Made by a program: the position numbers and the translations under genes. From contig CALVQP010000036.1 in the NCBI GenBank assembly GCA_944358225.1, positions 1-13,418 on the forward strand: DNA of 13,418 bases. The letters are read 5' to 3'. Origin of the DNA: an uncultured Bacilli bacterium. GTDB taxonomy: Bacteria; Bacillota_I; Bacilli_A; RF39; UBA660. Numbering within the stretch: position 1 is the first letter of the stretch; each line of letters opens with the position of its first letter. Below the pieces are notes generated by a model. It was not told the DNA's origin. It saw only the letters and a list, made by a program, of their open reading frames with translations, and made no database searches. Below, in pieces: positions 6,186 through 13,418 of this stretch.

Positions 6186-6244
6186 TCCTTATTTCACTTC
6201 TTCTTAAATATTAAAGAAGTCAGAAAAGTTTTACATTAGCCAAA

Positions 6245-6269
6245 AAAGAAAGACTAAGCTTTCCTTTAA
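6245..6269. repeat. 25-bp hairpin repeat, copy B
   Basis: It differs from copy A (4522-4546) at one position, in the same orientation. On minus it folds as AAAGGAAAG/CTTTCTTTT and is followed by further T residues (to 6242), so it can act as a second terminator behind the 704-residue gene. Confidence 0.65.
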
Positions 6270-6300
6270 TCTTGGAACTTCTCTTCTTTCTTTTGTCAAC

Positions 6301-6330
6301 AAAAAAATGCTTGACAATTATTTGTCAAAC
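6301..6330 (-). terminator. Intrinsic terminator of the 316/704 operon
   Basis: Minus strand TTGACAA/TTGTCAA (6328-6322 with 6317-6311), loop ATAA, extended by a U-G and a G-C pair, then A and seven T residues (6307-6301). The TGA stop codon (6327-6325) is inside the 5' arm. Confidence 0.85.
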
Positions 6331-8439
6331 ATCAATCTCCAACTTTCTTTGATAAGACTTATCATCTATTCTAATTAAAGACCATATATTATCAATTTTA
6401 TCTAATGATAACTTAGAATTATAAATAATAGCATAGAATAACAATTTTTTTTCATCCTTATCAGGATAAATTTCCAAAAGAGTTTTAAAATATCTTTTCA
6501 CTTTATATCTAGATATAATAATTTCATCTATTGCATATTCCTGATCTGAAAGCCAAAAGTTTTCATCAAGCCAACTAATCAAATAATGATCATAATTTAC
6601 ATCCAAACTAAAAGAATTTGTTAATGTTGTTAAAACATCAGGCCTTATATAAAGTGACACATCATCAAACAAATAACGATCCAACATATTATTAGGGACA
6701 CAAAAATTTTTACCATCTATAATAGTTTTATCAATTTTTTTCTTTTCTAAAACCTCTAAATCTAGGGTATTAGCAATTAATAATCTTTTAATAATTTCCT
6801 CACTATTATTACCACATAATCCCAAATTATTTCTAGCCAATGTATAATAACCCAATTCTATAAAATTATCAAAATAATCATAAAGCTTATTATCTTTCAA
6901 AAAGCTTTCATTTGTCTCCTTTTTACGCAAATTAATTTTATAACATTCTGCTAAATTCACATGTTTTTCTAAAGAATCCAAATCTTCAAATAAAATATTT
7001 AAATCTTTTAGTTCTATACTTTTTTTATTTAAAAACTCTATATTCTGCACTATTTGTTCATAATATATAGTAAATACTTGTAAATTATTCTGGATGAATT
7101 TTAAAAATTCCGGATTATTACCTATTAAATTTCTAATAGTTTGCATCTTCTCAACACTACTAAATCTTAAAATCTCTTCCAAATTATTTTTATTATTTAA
7201 AATAAAGTCATATCGATTATTCTTTAAATATTTTAAGAAGTCTTCAACTACTTTTAATCCTCCAACTTTTTCTAAAAAAGCACTATCTAAATCATAATTT
7301 ATATTATATTTTAAAAGTAATTTTTTATAATCATCATAATTATAATAATTGCTATTTCTATTTTCTTCTTTTATTTGTTTTAAAACTTTTAAGTTATGTG
7401 TATAAATAAAATACATAACATTCGCTTTAATTTCTTCATCACCAATTTTACTTAGTTCTAAATGAAAACTATAAATAAATTTATCATCTTTTATTCCCCT
7501 AATATTATTAATTAGTCTTTTATAAAATATATAACATTCTCTATACAATTTTTCATATTGCTTTTTTAATCCCTGTAGTTCCTTATGAGTAAATGTCAAT
7601 ATATCCATAATATGGTTTAATTCTCCCCTTACTTCCTCTAAAGGTCCAAATTCATCAACTACATTCGCATAATTATCTAAATACAAAATATTTTTTTGTG
7701 CTTCATCTAAGTCAATAAAACTTAAAACGTTAAAAAAATCTTCAATATGCTTACTATCTCTAAATGCGATAAATAATTTATACGAAAAATTTTCTAAATC
7801 TTGCCTCATAGGATTTTGCTCAAAAAACTCCTCGAATTTTAAAGCCATAAAGACAGTCTTAAAATTTATAGGAATCCTGTTATCTTTTTTACGATTTAAA
7901 ATTATTTCTTTAATCATACTTAAATCCGGTATAGCAGCCATTTTAAGATCTTTTCCCATATAATCAGCTAAAAGGGCAAAAATCGTTTCAAAACGTGCTA
8001 TATTAAGATTTTTTATTCTTTTTAAATCTGTCATCTTGAAATTTTTTAAACTATTAAAAAACTCTTCATCATCAGAACTTGCCATTTTAAATTCTTCTTC
8101 CATAAAATTTAAGTACTTTAATAGTAAGTTATAATCATCTGTACTCATATTATTTATAAATCTTAAATCATAATAAGAAGCATGATTAGTAGTCAAATTT
8201 TCTAACTCTTTTTTTAAATTTAACAGCAAATAAAGATTTTCTTCAATTGAATTTCTGGAACTTGCTGCAGCCACTAAAGGAAAAAATAACGACATATAAT
8301 ATTTTTTAGGATATTTTTTTCTTAAAATTTTTACATCTTCAATTGCATTAGCATATATTTTAATACCCTCATCTTCATAATAATCACTATAACTATTAAT
8401 ATATTCTTCAATTTTTTCAATAAGCTCTTCTTTTAACAT
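6325..8439 (-). CDS. Unknown 704-residue helical protein
   Basis: I do not recognise this large protein. It has no signal peptide or clear membrane segment (residues 49-60 are only mildly hydrophobic) and is rich in Lys, Asn, Leu, Ile and Tyr. It appears almost wholly alpha-helical, with a coiled-coil-like stretch at about 270-310. At about 385-475 there is a repeat-like succession of short helices (FILNNKNNLEEIL, LIGNNPEFLKFIQNNLQVF) that vaguely recalls helical solenoids such as mTERF; this is a pattern impression only. The start ATG at 8439 has AAGGGGG nine bases upstream and lies inside the end of the 316-residue gene (23-bp overlap), so the two are translationally linked. The TGA stop sits within the operon terminator. 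Confidence 0.75.
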   Translation of the reverse strand: MLKEELIEKIEEYINSYSDYYEDEGIKIYANAIEDVKILRKKYPKKYYMSLFFPLVAAASSRNSIEENLYLLLNLKKELENLTTNHASYYDLRFINNMSTDDYNLLLKYLNFMEEEFKMASSDDEEFFNSLKNFKMTDLKRIKNLNIARFETIFALLADYMGKDLKMAAIPDLSMIKEIILNRKKDNRIPINFKTVFMALKFEEFFEQNPMRQDLENFSYKLFIAFRDSKHIEDFFNVLSFIDLDEAQKNILYLDNYANVVDEFGPLEEVRGELNHIMDILTFTHKELQGLKKQYEKLYRECYIFYKRLINNIRGIKDDKFIYSFHLELSKIGDEEIKANVMYFIYTHNLKVLKQIKEENRNSNYYNYDDYKKLLLKYNINYDLDSAFLEKVGGLKVVEDFLKYLKNNRYDFILNNKNNLEEILRFSSVEKMQTIRNLIGNNPEFLKFIQNNLQVFTIYYEQIVQNIEFLNKKSIELKDLNILFEDLDSLEKHVNLAECYKINLRKKETNESFLKDNKLYDYFDNFIELGYYTLARNNLGLCGNNSEEIIKRLLIANTLDLEVLEKKKIDKTIIDGKNFCVPNNMLDRYLFDDVSLYIRPDVLTTLTNSFSLDVNYDHYLISWLDENFWLSDQEYAIDEIIISRYKVKRYFKTLLEIYPDKDEKKLLFYAIIYNSKLSLDKIDNIWSLIRIDDKSYQRKLEIDV

Positions 8440-9367
8440 GCCTATTTACCCCCTTTTCTAACGCACCTATTATTATATCTTCTTGATTTACAAAAATATC
8501 ACTTTCTTCATCTAAACTAGTTTCTAGCTCTTTTATTACTCTGGCTACTTCCCGTTTATAAACTTGCATCATACTATTTAAATAAGAACGATAGTAACTA
8601 CTACTATTAACTTTTTTGACAATACAATCTAAAACTAGAATATATCTTGCCTGTGTATTTTCATATTTTCTATAAAAAATTCTTAAATTATCTCTACGCA
8701 TTTCATGACAACCAATTGTATAAATATGTTTATATTTAACATTTTTTAAACTTTTTAAATCTTCCAACATCACTAAAATATCCGGATAATATTCTTGAGG
8801 GATTTTTTTAATTCCTTTTAAAAATATCATCTGTTCATTTTCATTTTCTAAAAATACTAAGTAAGTAGGTTTAATAGTTTCTTCTACAAATTCTTCTTCA
8901 TATTCTTCCTGTTCTTTAATTTCATCTAACCACTCTAATTTTTGATCAATACTGTCAATATATTCTAAGATTTCCTCATTTAAAGAACGATCCATTAAAG
9001 CAAGTTCACTAGCTTCATGTTTTTCTTTCAAAAGTTCTAATATTAAAAGATTAATTAAATGTTTGTTATTTCCAAAAGAAATTAACATCTTTTCTACTTC
9101 TTCTTTTTTAGTAGTATTTAATAGAAGTTTTAGATATTTATAAATATCTAATGTTGAATTATTTTCAACATTAGATTTTTCAACTACCACTTGTTCTCGC
9201 ATAGCTACAATACTATTATCTTCATCTACTTCATTTCGTTTTTTAGCATAACTGGCACATTTTTGCTGCAATCGTTTTTCTTTATCAAAAGAACGCTCAT
9301 ACATACGTAAATAACGTTCAAATACTAATAAGTGATTTTTAATATATTCTAAATCCACCCTAGCCAT
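8417..9367 (-). CDS. Unknown 316-residue protein with a RelE/HigB-like C-terminal region
   Basis: Residues 1-60 are basic and helical, about 70-165 is helical and ends in a very acidic stretch (150-164), and about 168-282 looks like a separate domain. That domain has the order helix, strand, strand, strand, helix with HEMRRDNLRIFYRKY (221-235), YILVLDCIVKKV (242-253) and a final helix (265-282). This resembles the pattern of RelE/ParE/HigB toxins (ElR..yRI.Y, i.ll..f.KK). It is a visual match, not a search result, and the embedding in a longer protein is unusual. AGGAGA lies eight bases before the ATG. The gene leads a two-gene operon; the next gene begins inside its last 23 bases. No antitoxin-like DNA-binding gene was recognised next to it. 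Confidence 0.7.
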   Translation of the reverse strand: MARVDLEYIKNHLLVFERYLRMYERSFDKEKRLQQKCASYAKKRNEVDEDNSIVAMREQVVVEKSNVENNSTLDIYKYLKLLLNTTKKEEVEKMLISFGNNKHLINLLILELLKEKHEASELALMDRSLNEEILEYIDSIDQKLEWLDEIKEQEEYEEEFVEETIKPTYLVFLENENEQMIFLKGIKKIPQEYYPDILVMLEDLKSLKNVKYKHIYTIGCHEMRRDNLRIFYRKYENTQARYILVLDCIVKKVNSSSYYRSYLNSMMQVYKREVARVIKELETSLDEESDIFVNQEDIIIGALEKGVNRHVKRRAY

Positions 9368-9402
9368 AAATATATTCTCCTGTTCCCTTTTGAATAAATT
9401 GT

Positions 9403-9431
9403 ATTATACTTCTTTTAAAGATATTTTACAA
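9403..9431 (-). promoter_or_regulatory. Promoter of the 316/704 operon
   Basis: Minus strand TTGTAA (9431-9426), 17-bp spacer, TATAAT (9408-9403). The predicted start near 9396 gives a leader of about 28 bases with AGGAGA. Confidence 0.65.
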
Positions 9432-9449
9432 GTGTAATAAAATTCCAGT

Positions 9450-9488
9450 AAAAAAGTAGAAACATCTAGTCAAACATCTTTTCTACTT
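9450..9488 (-). terminator. Intrinsic terminator of ileS
   Basis: Minus strand: 9-bp stem AAGTAGAAA/TTTCTACTT (9488-9480 with 9462-9454), 17-base loop, and a run of T residues at 9455-9450 that starts within the stem base. It lies 9 bases after the ileS stop codon. Confidence 0.8.
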
Positions 9489-9497
9489 CTTCATATT

Positions 9498-12400
9498 TTA
9501 TTGTTTTTCTATTAAAATTTTTATCTCTTGCGTATTTATAGTTACTTGCTCTTTTAAATCTTGATCACTAGAAACTAGCTTTACAGCCAAGACCTCTTTT
9601 TTTATGTACTCTTCATTATTTTTAATAGCCTTAACTATATCATCGTCAGCTTGATAATAAATTATAATGCGATCAGTAATCTCGAAATCATAAGCTTTAC
9701 GTAAATTTTGAATTTTAGAAATAAATTCTCTCGCAATACCTTCTTCGATTAAATCTTGGGATAAAGTAGTATTTAAAATAACAAAATTACCCCCAATCAT
9801 TCCGACATCAAAACCATCTTTAGCACTTGTTCTAACATCAGTCATTTCTTTCGTAAACTCATATCTTTGACCCTCCACTTCAAAAAAGTGTGTTTCCCCA
9901 TTTGATAAATCAATAATCTCTTCTTGAGTATATGTAGAAAGAACTTGTGCAAATTCCTTAATCTTAGCGCCCATCACTGGTCCTGCCACTTTAAAATTAG
10001 GTTTAATGCTAAAATTCATATACTTGTTTAACTCTTTTGTAAATTCTACTTCTTTTACATTTAATTCTTCTTTAATTAAATCCACTAAATCACTTAAAAT
10101 TTCTTCGTTTTTACCATCAATAATAACTTTAGATAATGGTTGTCTAACTTTAATTTTCGCTTCTTCTCTTGCTTGACGTCCTACACTAATAATTTCTCTT
10201 ACCAAATCCATTTTAGCTTCTAATTTATCATCTATTAATTCTCCACTTACTTTTGGATAATCTGCTAAATGAACTTCTTTTTTAGTTAACTTAAAATAAA
10301 TTTCATGAGATAAGAAAGGGATTATTGGCGCAATTAATTTAGAAAGACCAACTAAAATTTCATAAGTAGTCAAATAAACACTCTTCTTACTTACATCAAG
10401 CTCATTTTTCCAAAATCTTTTTCGATTACGTCTTATATACCAATTAGATAAATCATCACTAACAAATTCACATAATACTTTCGTTACTTTATTTAAATCA
10501 TACTCTTCAAAATAAGTAGTTACATCTTTAACTAGATGATTATATTTAGAAATTAGCCATCTATCAATATCTTCTCTTTTGCTAACATCTATTTGACAGT
10601 TTTTAATATCAATATCATCCGTATTAGCATACATACTAAAGAAATTATAAGTATTTCGAAGAGGATTAAAAAACTTCGAATAAACTTCTTTAATACCTTC
10701 AATATCAAATTTTAAAGGAGTCCATACTGGCGAAACATATAATAAATAAAATCTTATTACATCTGCCCCGTATTCTTTTAAAGCACTAAATGGTTCAATC
10801 ACATTTCCTTTAGATTTACTCATTTTTTTACCCTCGGCATCTAAAAGTAAATCATTAACTAAAACATTTTTGTATGGTGCTTTACCACTTATAAATGTCG
10901 AAATTACTAGTAAAACATAAAACCAGCCCCTTGTTTGATCAATACCCTCAGCGATAAAATCAGCTGGAAATTGTTCATTAAATAACTCTTTATTTTCAAA
11001 AGGATAATGATATTGTGCATAGGGCATTACACCTGAGTCAAACCAAACATCCAAAACATCGCTAACTCTATTCATACTTTGACCACATTTGCTACATTTG
11101 ATATGAATGTTATCAACAAATGGGCGATGTAGATCTAATTTATCATCATCAATTTCCTCTAAAGCTAATTCTTTTAATTCCTTAATAGAACCGATCGTAT
11201 GCATATGCCCACATTGACAAGTCCAAACAGGAAGAGGTGCACCCCAATAACGATTACGAGAAATTCCCCAGTCCACTAAATTTTCAAGCCAATTAGCAAA
11301 ACGTTTTTCCCCTACAAAAGCTGGATACCAATTAACCGTTTTATTAGCTTTTATAATTTTATCTTTATAGGCAGTTGTTTTAATATACCAAGCTGGTTTA
11401 GCATAATACAAAAGGGGAGTCTTGCAACGCCAACAATGCGGATAGTTATGTTTTATTTTAACCTTTTTATATAACTTATTTTCTCCCGCTAAATACTTAA
11501 TAATATCAATTTCTAACTTTTCTTCATAAACAATTCTATCTTTCCAAGGTCCTTCTTTATATTTACCATCAGTTCCTACGAGATTAATTGTTGGCAAATC
11601 ATATTTTTTAGCTACATTAGCATCATCTACACCAAAAGCAGGAGCAATATGAACAATACCCGTACCATCACTCATGGTTACATACTCATCACAAGTAATA
11701 AAGAAAGCTTTCTTATCGGGTTTAATAAATGGTAAAAATTGCTCATACTGAATATTTTCTAAATCTTTTCCTTGATAAGTTTCTACTATCTCAAATTCTT
11801 CATCTAACACTTTTTCGGCTAAAGCTTCTGCTAAAATATAATATTTATCTTGTGCTTTAACTTTAACATATTTTTCTTTAGGATTTACACACAAAGCTAC
11901 ATTAGCTAGTAATGTCCAAGGTGTTGTCGTCCAAACCAGTGCATAAGTACTTTCCATATCTTTTAACTTAAAAGGAACATAAACCGTATTTACAGGAATT
12001 TCCTGATATTCCTGAGCAACTTCATGAGCTGAAAGTTCTGTACCACATCTCGTACAATATGGTAACACTTTGTTAGAATGATATAACAAATTAGCTAAAG
12101 CAAACTGCTTTATCACCCACCATTCACTCTCAATGTACTCATTACTACACGTAATATAAGGATGGTCCGTATCAATAAATTGTCCCATCATATTTGTTAA
12201 ATTAATAACATCAGCTACATTAGTATCAGTTGCTTTTTTACATTCTTGATTAAATTTATCAACTCCAAAATTCTCAATATCTAATTTTGATTTAAAGCCA
12301 AGCTTTTTTTCCACATTTACCTCAATTGGTAAACCATGGGTATCCAAACCAATTTTTCTTAACACTTTTTTACCTTGCATAGTTTGATACTTACAAAAAC

Positions 12401-12605
12401 AATCTTTAATGTTTTTCCCGTAAAGATGATGTAATCCTGGTAGTGCATTAGCATAAATAGGGCCGTCAAAAAAGACGAAATTCTCACAACCATTTCTATT
12501 TTCAATTGTTTTTTGTAAAATAGTATTTACCCCATTCCATGAAGCTAAAATATCTTTTTCGACTTCATGAACATTTCTTTTATCAAGTTCTTCATATCTC
12601 TTCAT
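9498..12605 (-). CDS. ileS: Isoleucyl-tRNA synthetase, type 2 with GXHH signature
   Basis: This 1035-residue cytosolic enzyme charges tRNA-Ile with isoleucine. Visible landmarks are FFDGPIYANALPGLHH (45-60), GLDTHGLP (87-93), the CP1 editing domain with WTTTPWTL (225-232) and GTGIVHIAPAFGVDDA (314-329), GIDQTRGWFY (554-563) and KMSKS (594-598). Cysteine pairs at 184/187, 391/394, 463/465 and 504/507 suggest metal sites. A long C-terminal region (about 820-1035) fits the extra domain of eukaryote-like type 2 enzymes, which are known for low mupirocin sensitivity. The HIGH box reads GLHH, so positions 1 and 3 are exchanged against HXGH. I remember the same form (GIHH) in Bacteroidetes IleS. AGAGGTG precedes the ATG by about five bases. 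The gene is monocistronic, with a T-box leader and a terminator. Confidence 0.97.
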   Translation of the reverse strand: MKRYEELDKRNVHEVEKDILASWNGVNTILQKTIENRNGCENFVFFDGPIYANALPGLHHLYGKNIKDCFCKYQTMQGKKVLRKIGLDTHGLPIEVNVEKKLGFKSKLDIENFGVDKFNQECKKATDTNVADVINLTNMMGQFIDTDHPYITCSNEYIESEWWVIKQFALANLLYHSNKVLPYCTRCGTELSAHEVAQEYQEIPVNTVYVPFKLKDMESTYALVWTTTPWTLLANVALCVNPKEKYVKVKAQDKYYILAEALAEKVLDEEFEIVETYQGKDLENIQYEQFLPFIKPDKKAFFITCDEYVTMSDGTGIVHIAPAFGVDDANVAKKYDLPTINLVGTDGKYKEGPWKDRIVYEEKLEIDIIKYLAGENKLYKKVKIKHNYPHCWRCKTPLLYYAKPAWYIKTTAYKDKIIKANKTVNWYPAFVGEKRFANWLENLVDWGISRNRYWGAPLPVWTCQCGHMHTIGSIKELKELALEEIDDDKLDLHRPFVDNIHIKCSKCGQSMNRVSDVLDVWFDSGVMPYAQYHYPFENKELFNEQFPADFIAEGIDQTRGWFYVLLVISTFISGKAPYKNVLVNDLLLDAEGKKMSKSKGNVIEPFSALKEYGADVIRFYLLYVSPVWTPLKFDIEGIKEVYSKFFNPLRNTYNFFSMYANTDDIDIKNCQIDVSKREDIDRWLISKYNHLVKDVTTYFEEYDLNKVTKVLCEFVSDDLSNWYIRRNRKRFWKNELDVSKKSVYLTTYEILVGLSKLIAPIIPFLSHEIYFKLTKKEVHLADYPKVSGELIDDKLEAKMDLVREIISVGRQAREEAKIKVRQPLSKVIIDGKNEEILSDLVDLIKEELNVKEVEFTKELNKYMNFSIKPNFKVAGPVMGAKIKEFAQVLSTYTQEEIIDLSNGETHFFEVEGQRYEFTKEMTDVRTSAKDGFDVGMIGGNFVILNTTLSQDLIEEGIAREFISKIQNLRKAYDFEITDRIIIYYQADDDIVKAIKNNEEYIKKEVLAVKLVSSDQDLKEQVTINTQEIKILIEKQ

Positions 12606-12620
12606 TTTCCCACCTCTTAA

Positions 12621-12845
12621 AATAAAAAATCATAAACTAAAGGACGAAATTTTTCCGTGGTACCACCTTAATTTATGATTTTATCATACACTTTTTACTT
12701 GTAACGTAAGTCTACGTCTATAAATACTTTATTTCTTTATAGCACATCCAAAGTGATCTATAATATATCTTTTTCTTGATTCTCACCTACCATCAAGTCT
12801 CTTTAAAAAAGTGATATATTACCGTCTTTTTCCTCTGTTTTCTGC
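12621..12845 (-). promoter_or_regulatory. T-box riboswitch leader of ileS
   Basis: On the minus strand AAGGTGGTACCACGG (12669-12655) is the near-invariant T-box; its UGGU can pair with the ACCA end of uncharged tRNA-Ile. The competing terminator pairs 12680-12666 with 12643-12628 (about 15 bp, one U-G and one extra base) and is followed by a T-rich run to 12621. Upstream helices are visible: an apical stem CTTGAT/ATCAAG (12797-12792 with 12780-12775), a 9-bp stem (12821-12813 with 12769-12761), CTATAAA/TTTATAG (12742-12736 with 12724-12718) and ACGTA/TACGT (12717-12704). ATC at 12757-12755, in the internal loop 3' of the 9-bp stem and followed by A, is the likely isoleucine specifier. Low charged tRNA-Ile should favour readthrough into ileS. 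Confidence 0.93.
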
Positions 12846-12850
12846 TTAAG

Positions 12851-12879
12851 ATTATATTATTTTTTTCATCTTTAGTCAA
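12851..12879 (-). promoter_or_regulatory. Promoter of the T-box/ileS transcript
   Basis: Minus strand TTGACT (12879-12874), 17-bp spacer, TATAAT (12856-12851). The expected start is near 12845, which gives a leader of about 240 bases. Confidence 0.8.
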
Positions 12880-12907
12880 TAGAGCTATATTTAATTTCTC
12901 ATAAGTT

Positions 12908-13418
12908 TTAAAATCCGCTTCCGCCGCCACCGCCGGAAAATCCACCGGAAGAAAATCCTCCCCCAGCACCACTTCCACTAGAAGAAACTGAATGTGCTAC
13001 TTCCGAAGTCGCCGATTTCATACCAGATGTAATACTATCATTAATAGCGTTACAAATATTAACAGAAACATGATGCATCATGTAACCATTAGCAACTTGA
13101 TTAGCCATCGTTTCATTAAGATCAAAGGCTTTTATTTGTACATTCATTGCATTTTCAACCTTTTGCGCAACACCAAATACTGTAGCATACACCAAATATC
13201 TTTCCCACAAAATAATTTCTGGTAATTCTTTAGTCTCAAAAGTTCCAAAATCTTCTAAAAATCTTTTAAAAGCTTTCCATTTAGCATAATCATCATTACC
13301 TCTTTTACTTCTTTTATTAAAAGTTAAACAATAAATAAAAAACATTAATGCTGGTATTAAAATTATAAAAGCAAATGCAGTTGGAAATACTTTTGTAATC
13401 CAGCAGAAATAAATAATT
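12908..13418 (-). CDS. DUF2207-type membrane protein, C-terminal part (partial)
   Basis: The reading frame is open to the right edge of the window, so the 5' part of the gene is missing; an internal Met at 13345 is not a credible start. About 170 residues are visible. They start with a hydrophobic segment (ACAF-type stretch FAFIILIPALMFFIYC), followed by a soluble block with KWKAFKRFLEDF, LPEIILWERYLVYATVFGVA and QKVENAM. The end is a Ser/Gly-rich tail with FSSGGFSGGGGGSGF. This arrangement is typical, to my memory, of DUF2207 (YdbT/YciQ-like) predicted membrane proteins, whose function is unknown. No terminator is seen between its stop codon and the ileS promoter 29 bases further on, so some readthrough into the T-box leader is possible. 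Confidence 0.8.
   Translation of the reverse strand, partial: IIYFCWITKVFPTAFAFIILIPALMFFIYCLTFNKRSKRGNDDYAKWKAFKRFLEDFGTFETKELPEIILWERYLVYATVFGVAQKVENAMNVQIKAFDLNETMANQVANGYMMHHVSVNICNAINDSITSGMKSATSEVAHSVSSSGSGAGGGFSSGGFSGGGGGSGF

Noticed and set aside
7094..7297. Plus-strand open frame of 67 codons
   Set aside because: Antisense shadow of the 704-residue gene in AT-rich sequence.
9498..12605. Loss of the HIGH box as a sign that ileS is a pseudogene
   Set aside because: The frame is intact over 1035 codons, other motifs are present, and GXHH is a known functional variant.
12793..12978. Minus-strand open frame of 61 codons
   Set aside because: It overlaps the end of the DUF2207-type gene in another frame and then the promoter and stem I of the T-box leader.
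12992..13225. Plus-strand open frame of 77 codons
   Set aside because: Antisense shadow of the DUF2207-type coding region, with no start signals.
13343..13345. Met at 13345 as the start of a complete 145-residue protein
   Set aside because: The frame stays open to the window edge with a hydrophobic segment running through that Met, and the family has a long N-terminal part. The gene is partial.
1..13418. CRISPR array, insertion sequence, prophage, tRNA or rRNA gene
   Set aside because: No regularly spaced repeats, transposase or integrase motifs, cloverleaf sequence with CCA-type end, or conserved rRNA segments were seen on either strand.

Overview
The window looks like chromosomal DNA of a very AT-rich, low-GC Gram-positive bacterium of the class Bacilli. 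An uncultured, possibly genome-reduced gut lineage near Mollicutes or RF39 would fit, but that is inference. The evidence is a YunB-family sporulation protein, a YutD (DUF1027) protein, a T-box leader in front of ileS, Shine-Dalgarno/sigma-A-like signals and many intrinsic terminators. Tryptophan is written TGG, and the 704-residue gene ends in TGA inside a terminator hairpin, so the code is standard and not the Mycoplasma code. Almost every gene is on the minus strand; only the ferredoxin gene is on plus.

Layout from left to right. Positions 1-65 hold the first codons of a type II topoisomerase B subunit (ParE or GyrB) with an apparently leaderless start. Positions 119-1210 encode a membrane-anchored, disordered protein of unknown function. 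Positions 1305-3905 form a minus-strand cluster that reads, in transcription order, 280-residue C-terminally anchored protein, YunB, 232-residue C-terminally anchored protein, YutD. A ferredoxin gene (4026-4283) diverges from this cluster. Positions 4543-6006 encode a large, probably exported protein with a prepilin-like N-terminus. A terminator-rich gap (6007-6324) holds one possible micro-gene. Positions 6325-9367 are a two-gene operon of unknown proteins (316 and 704 residues, 23-bp overlap); the first has a C-terminal region that resembles the RelE/HigB toxin fold. Positions 9498-12605 are ileS, preceded by a full T-box riboswitch (about 12621-12845) and a strong promoter. The right edge (12908-13418) holds the C-terminal part of a DUF2207-type membrane protein.

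The parts that can be read as biology: ileS is controlled by uncharged tRNA-Ile, and its enzyme carries the altered GXHH form of the HIGH signature linked to mupirocin hyper-resistance. YunB next to YutD recalls the yunB/yut neighbourhood of Bacillus subtilis, and yunB here has a sigma-E-like -10 box placed so close to the ATG that the message would be leaderless. No mobile element, CRISPR array, tRNA or rRNA gene was recognised. The best candidates for an undescribed system are the 316/704 operon and the repeat-flanked prepilin-like surface protein.
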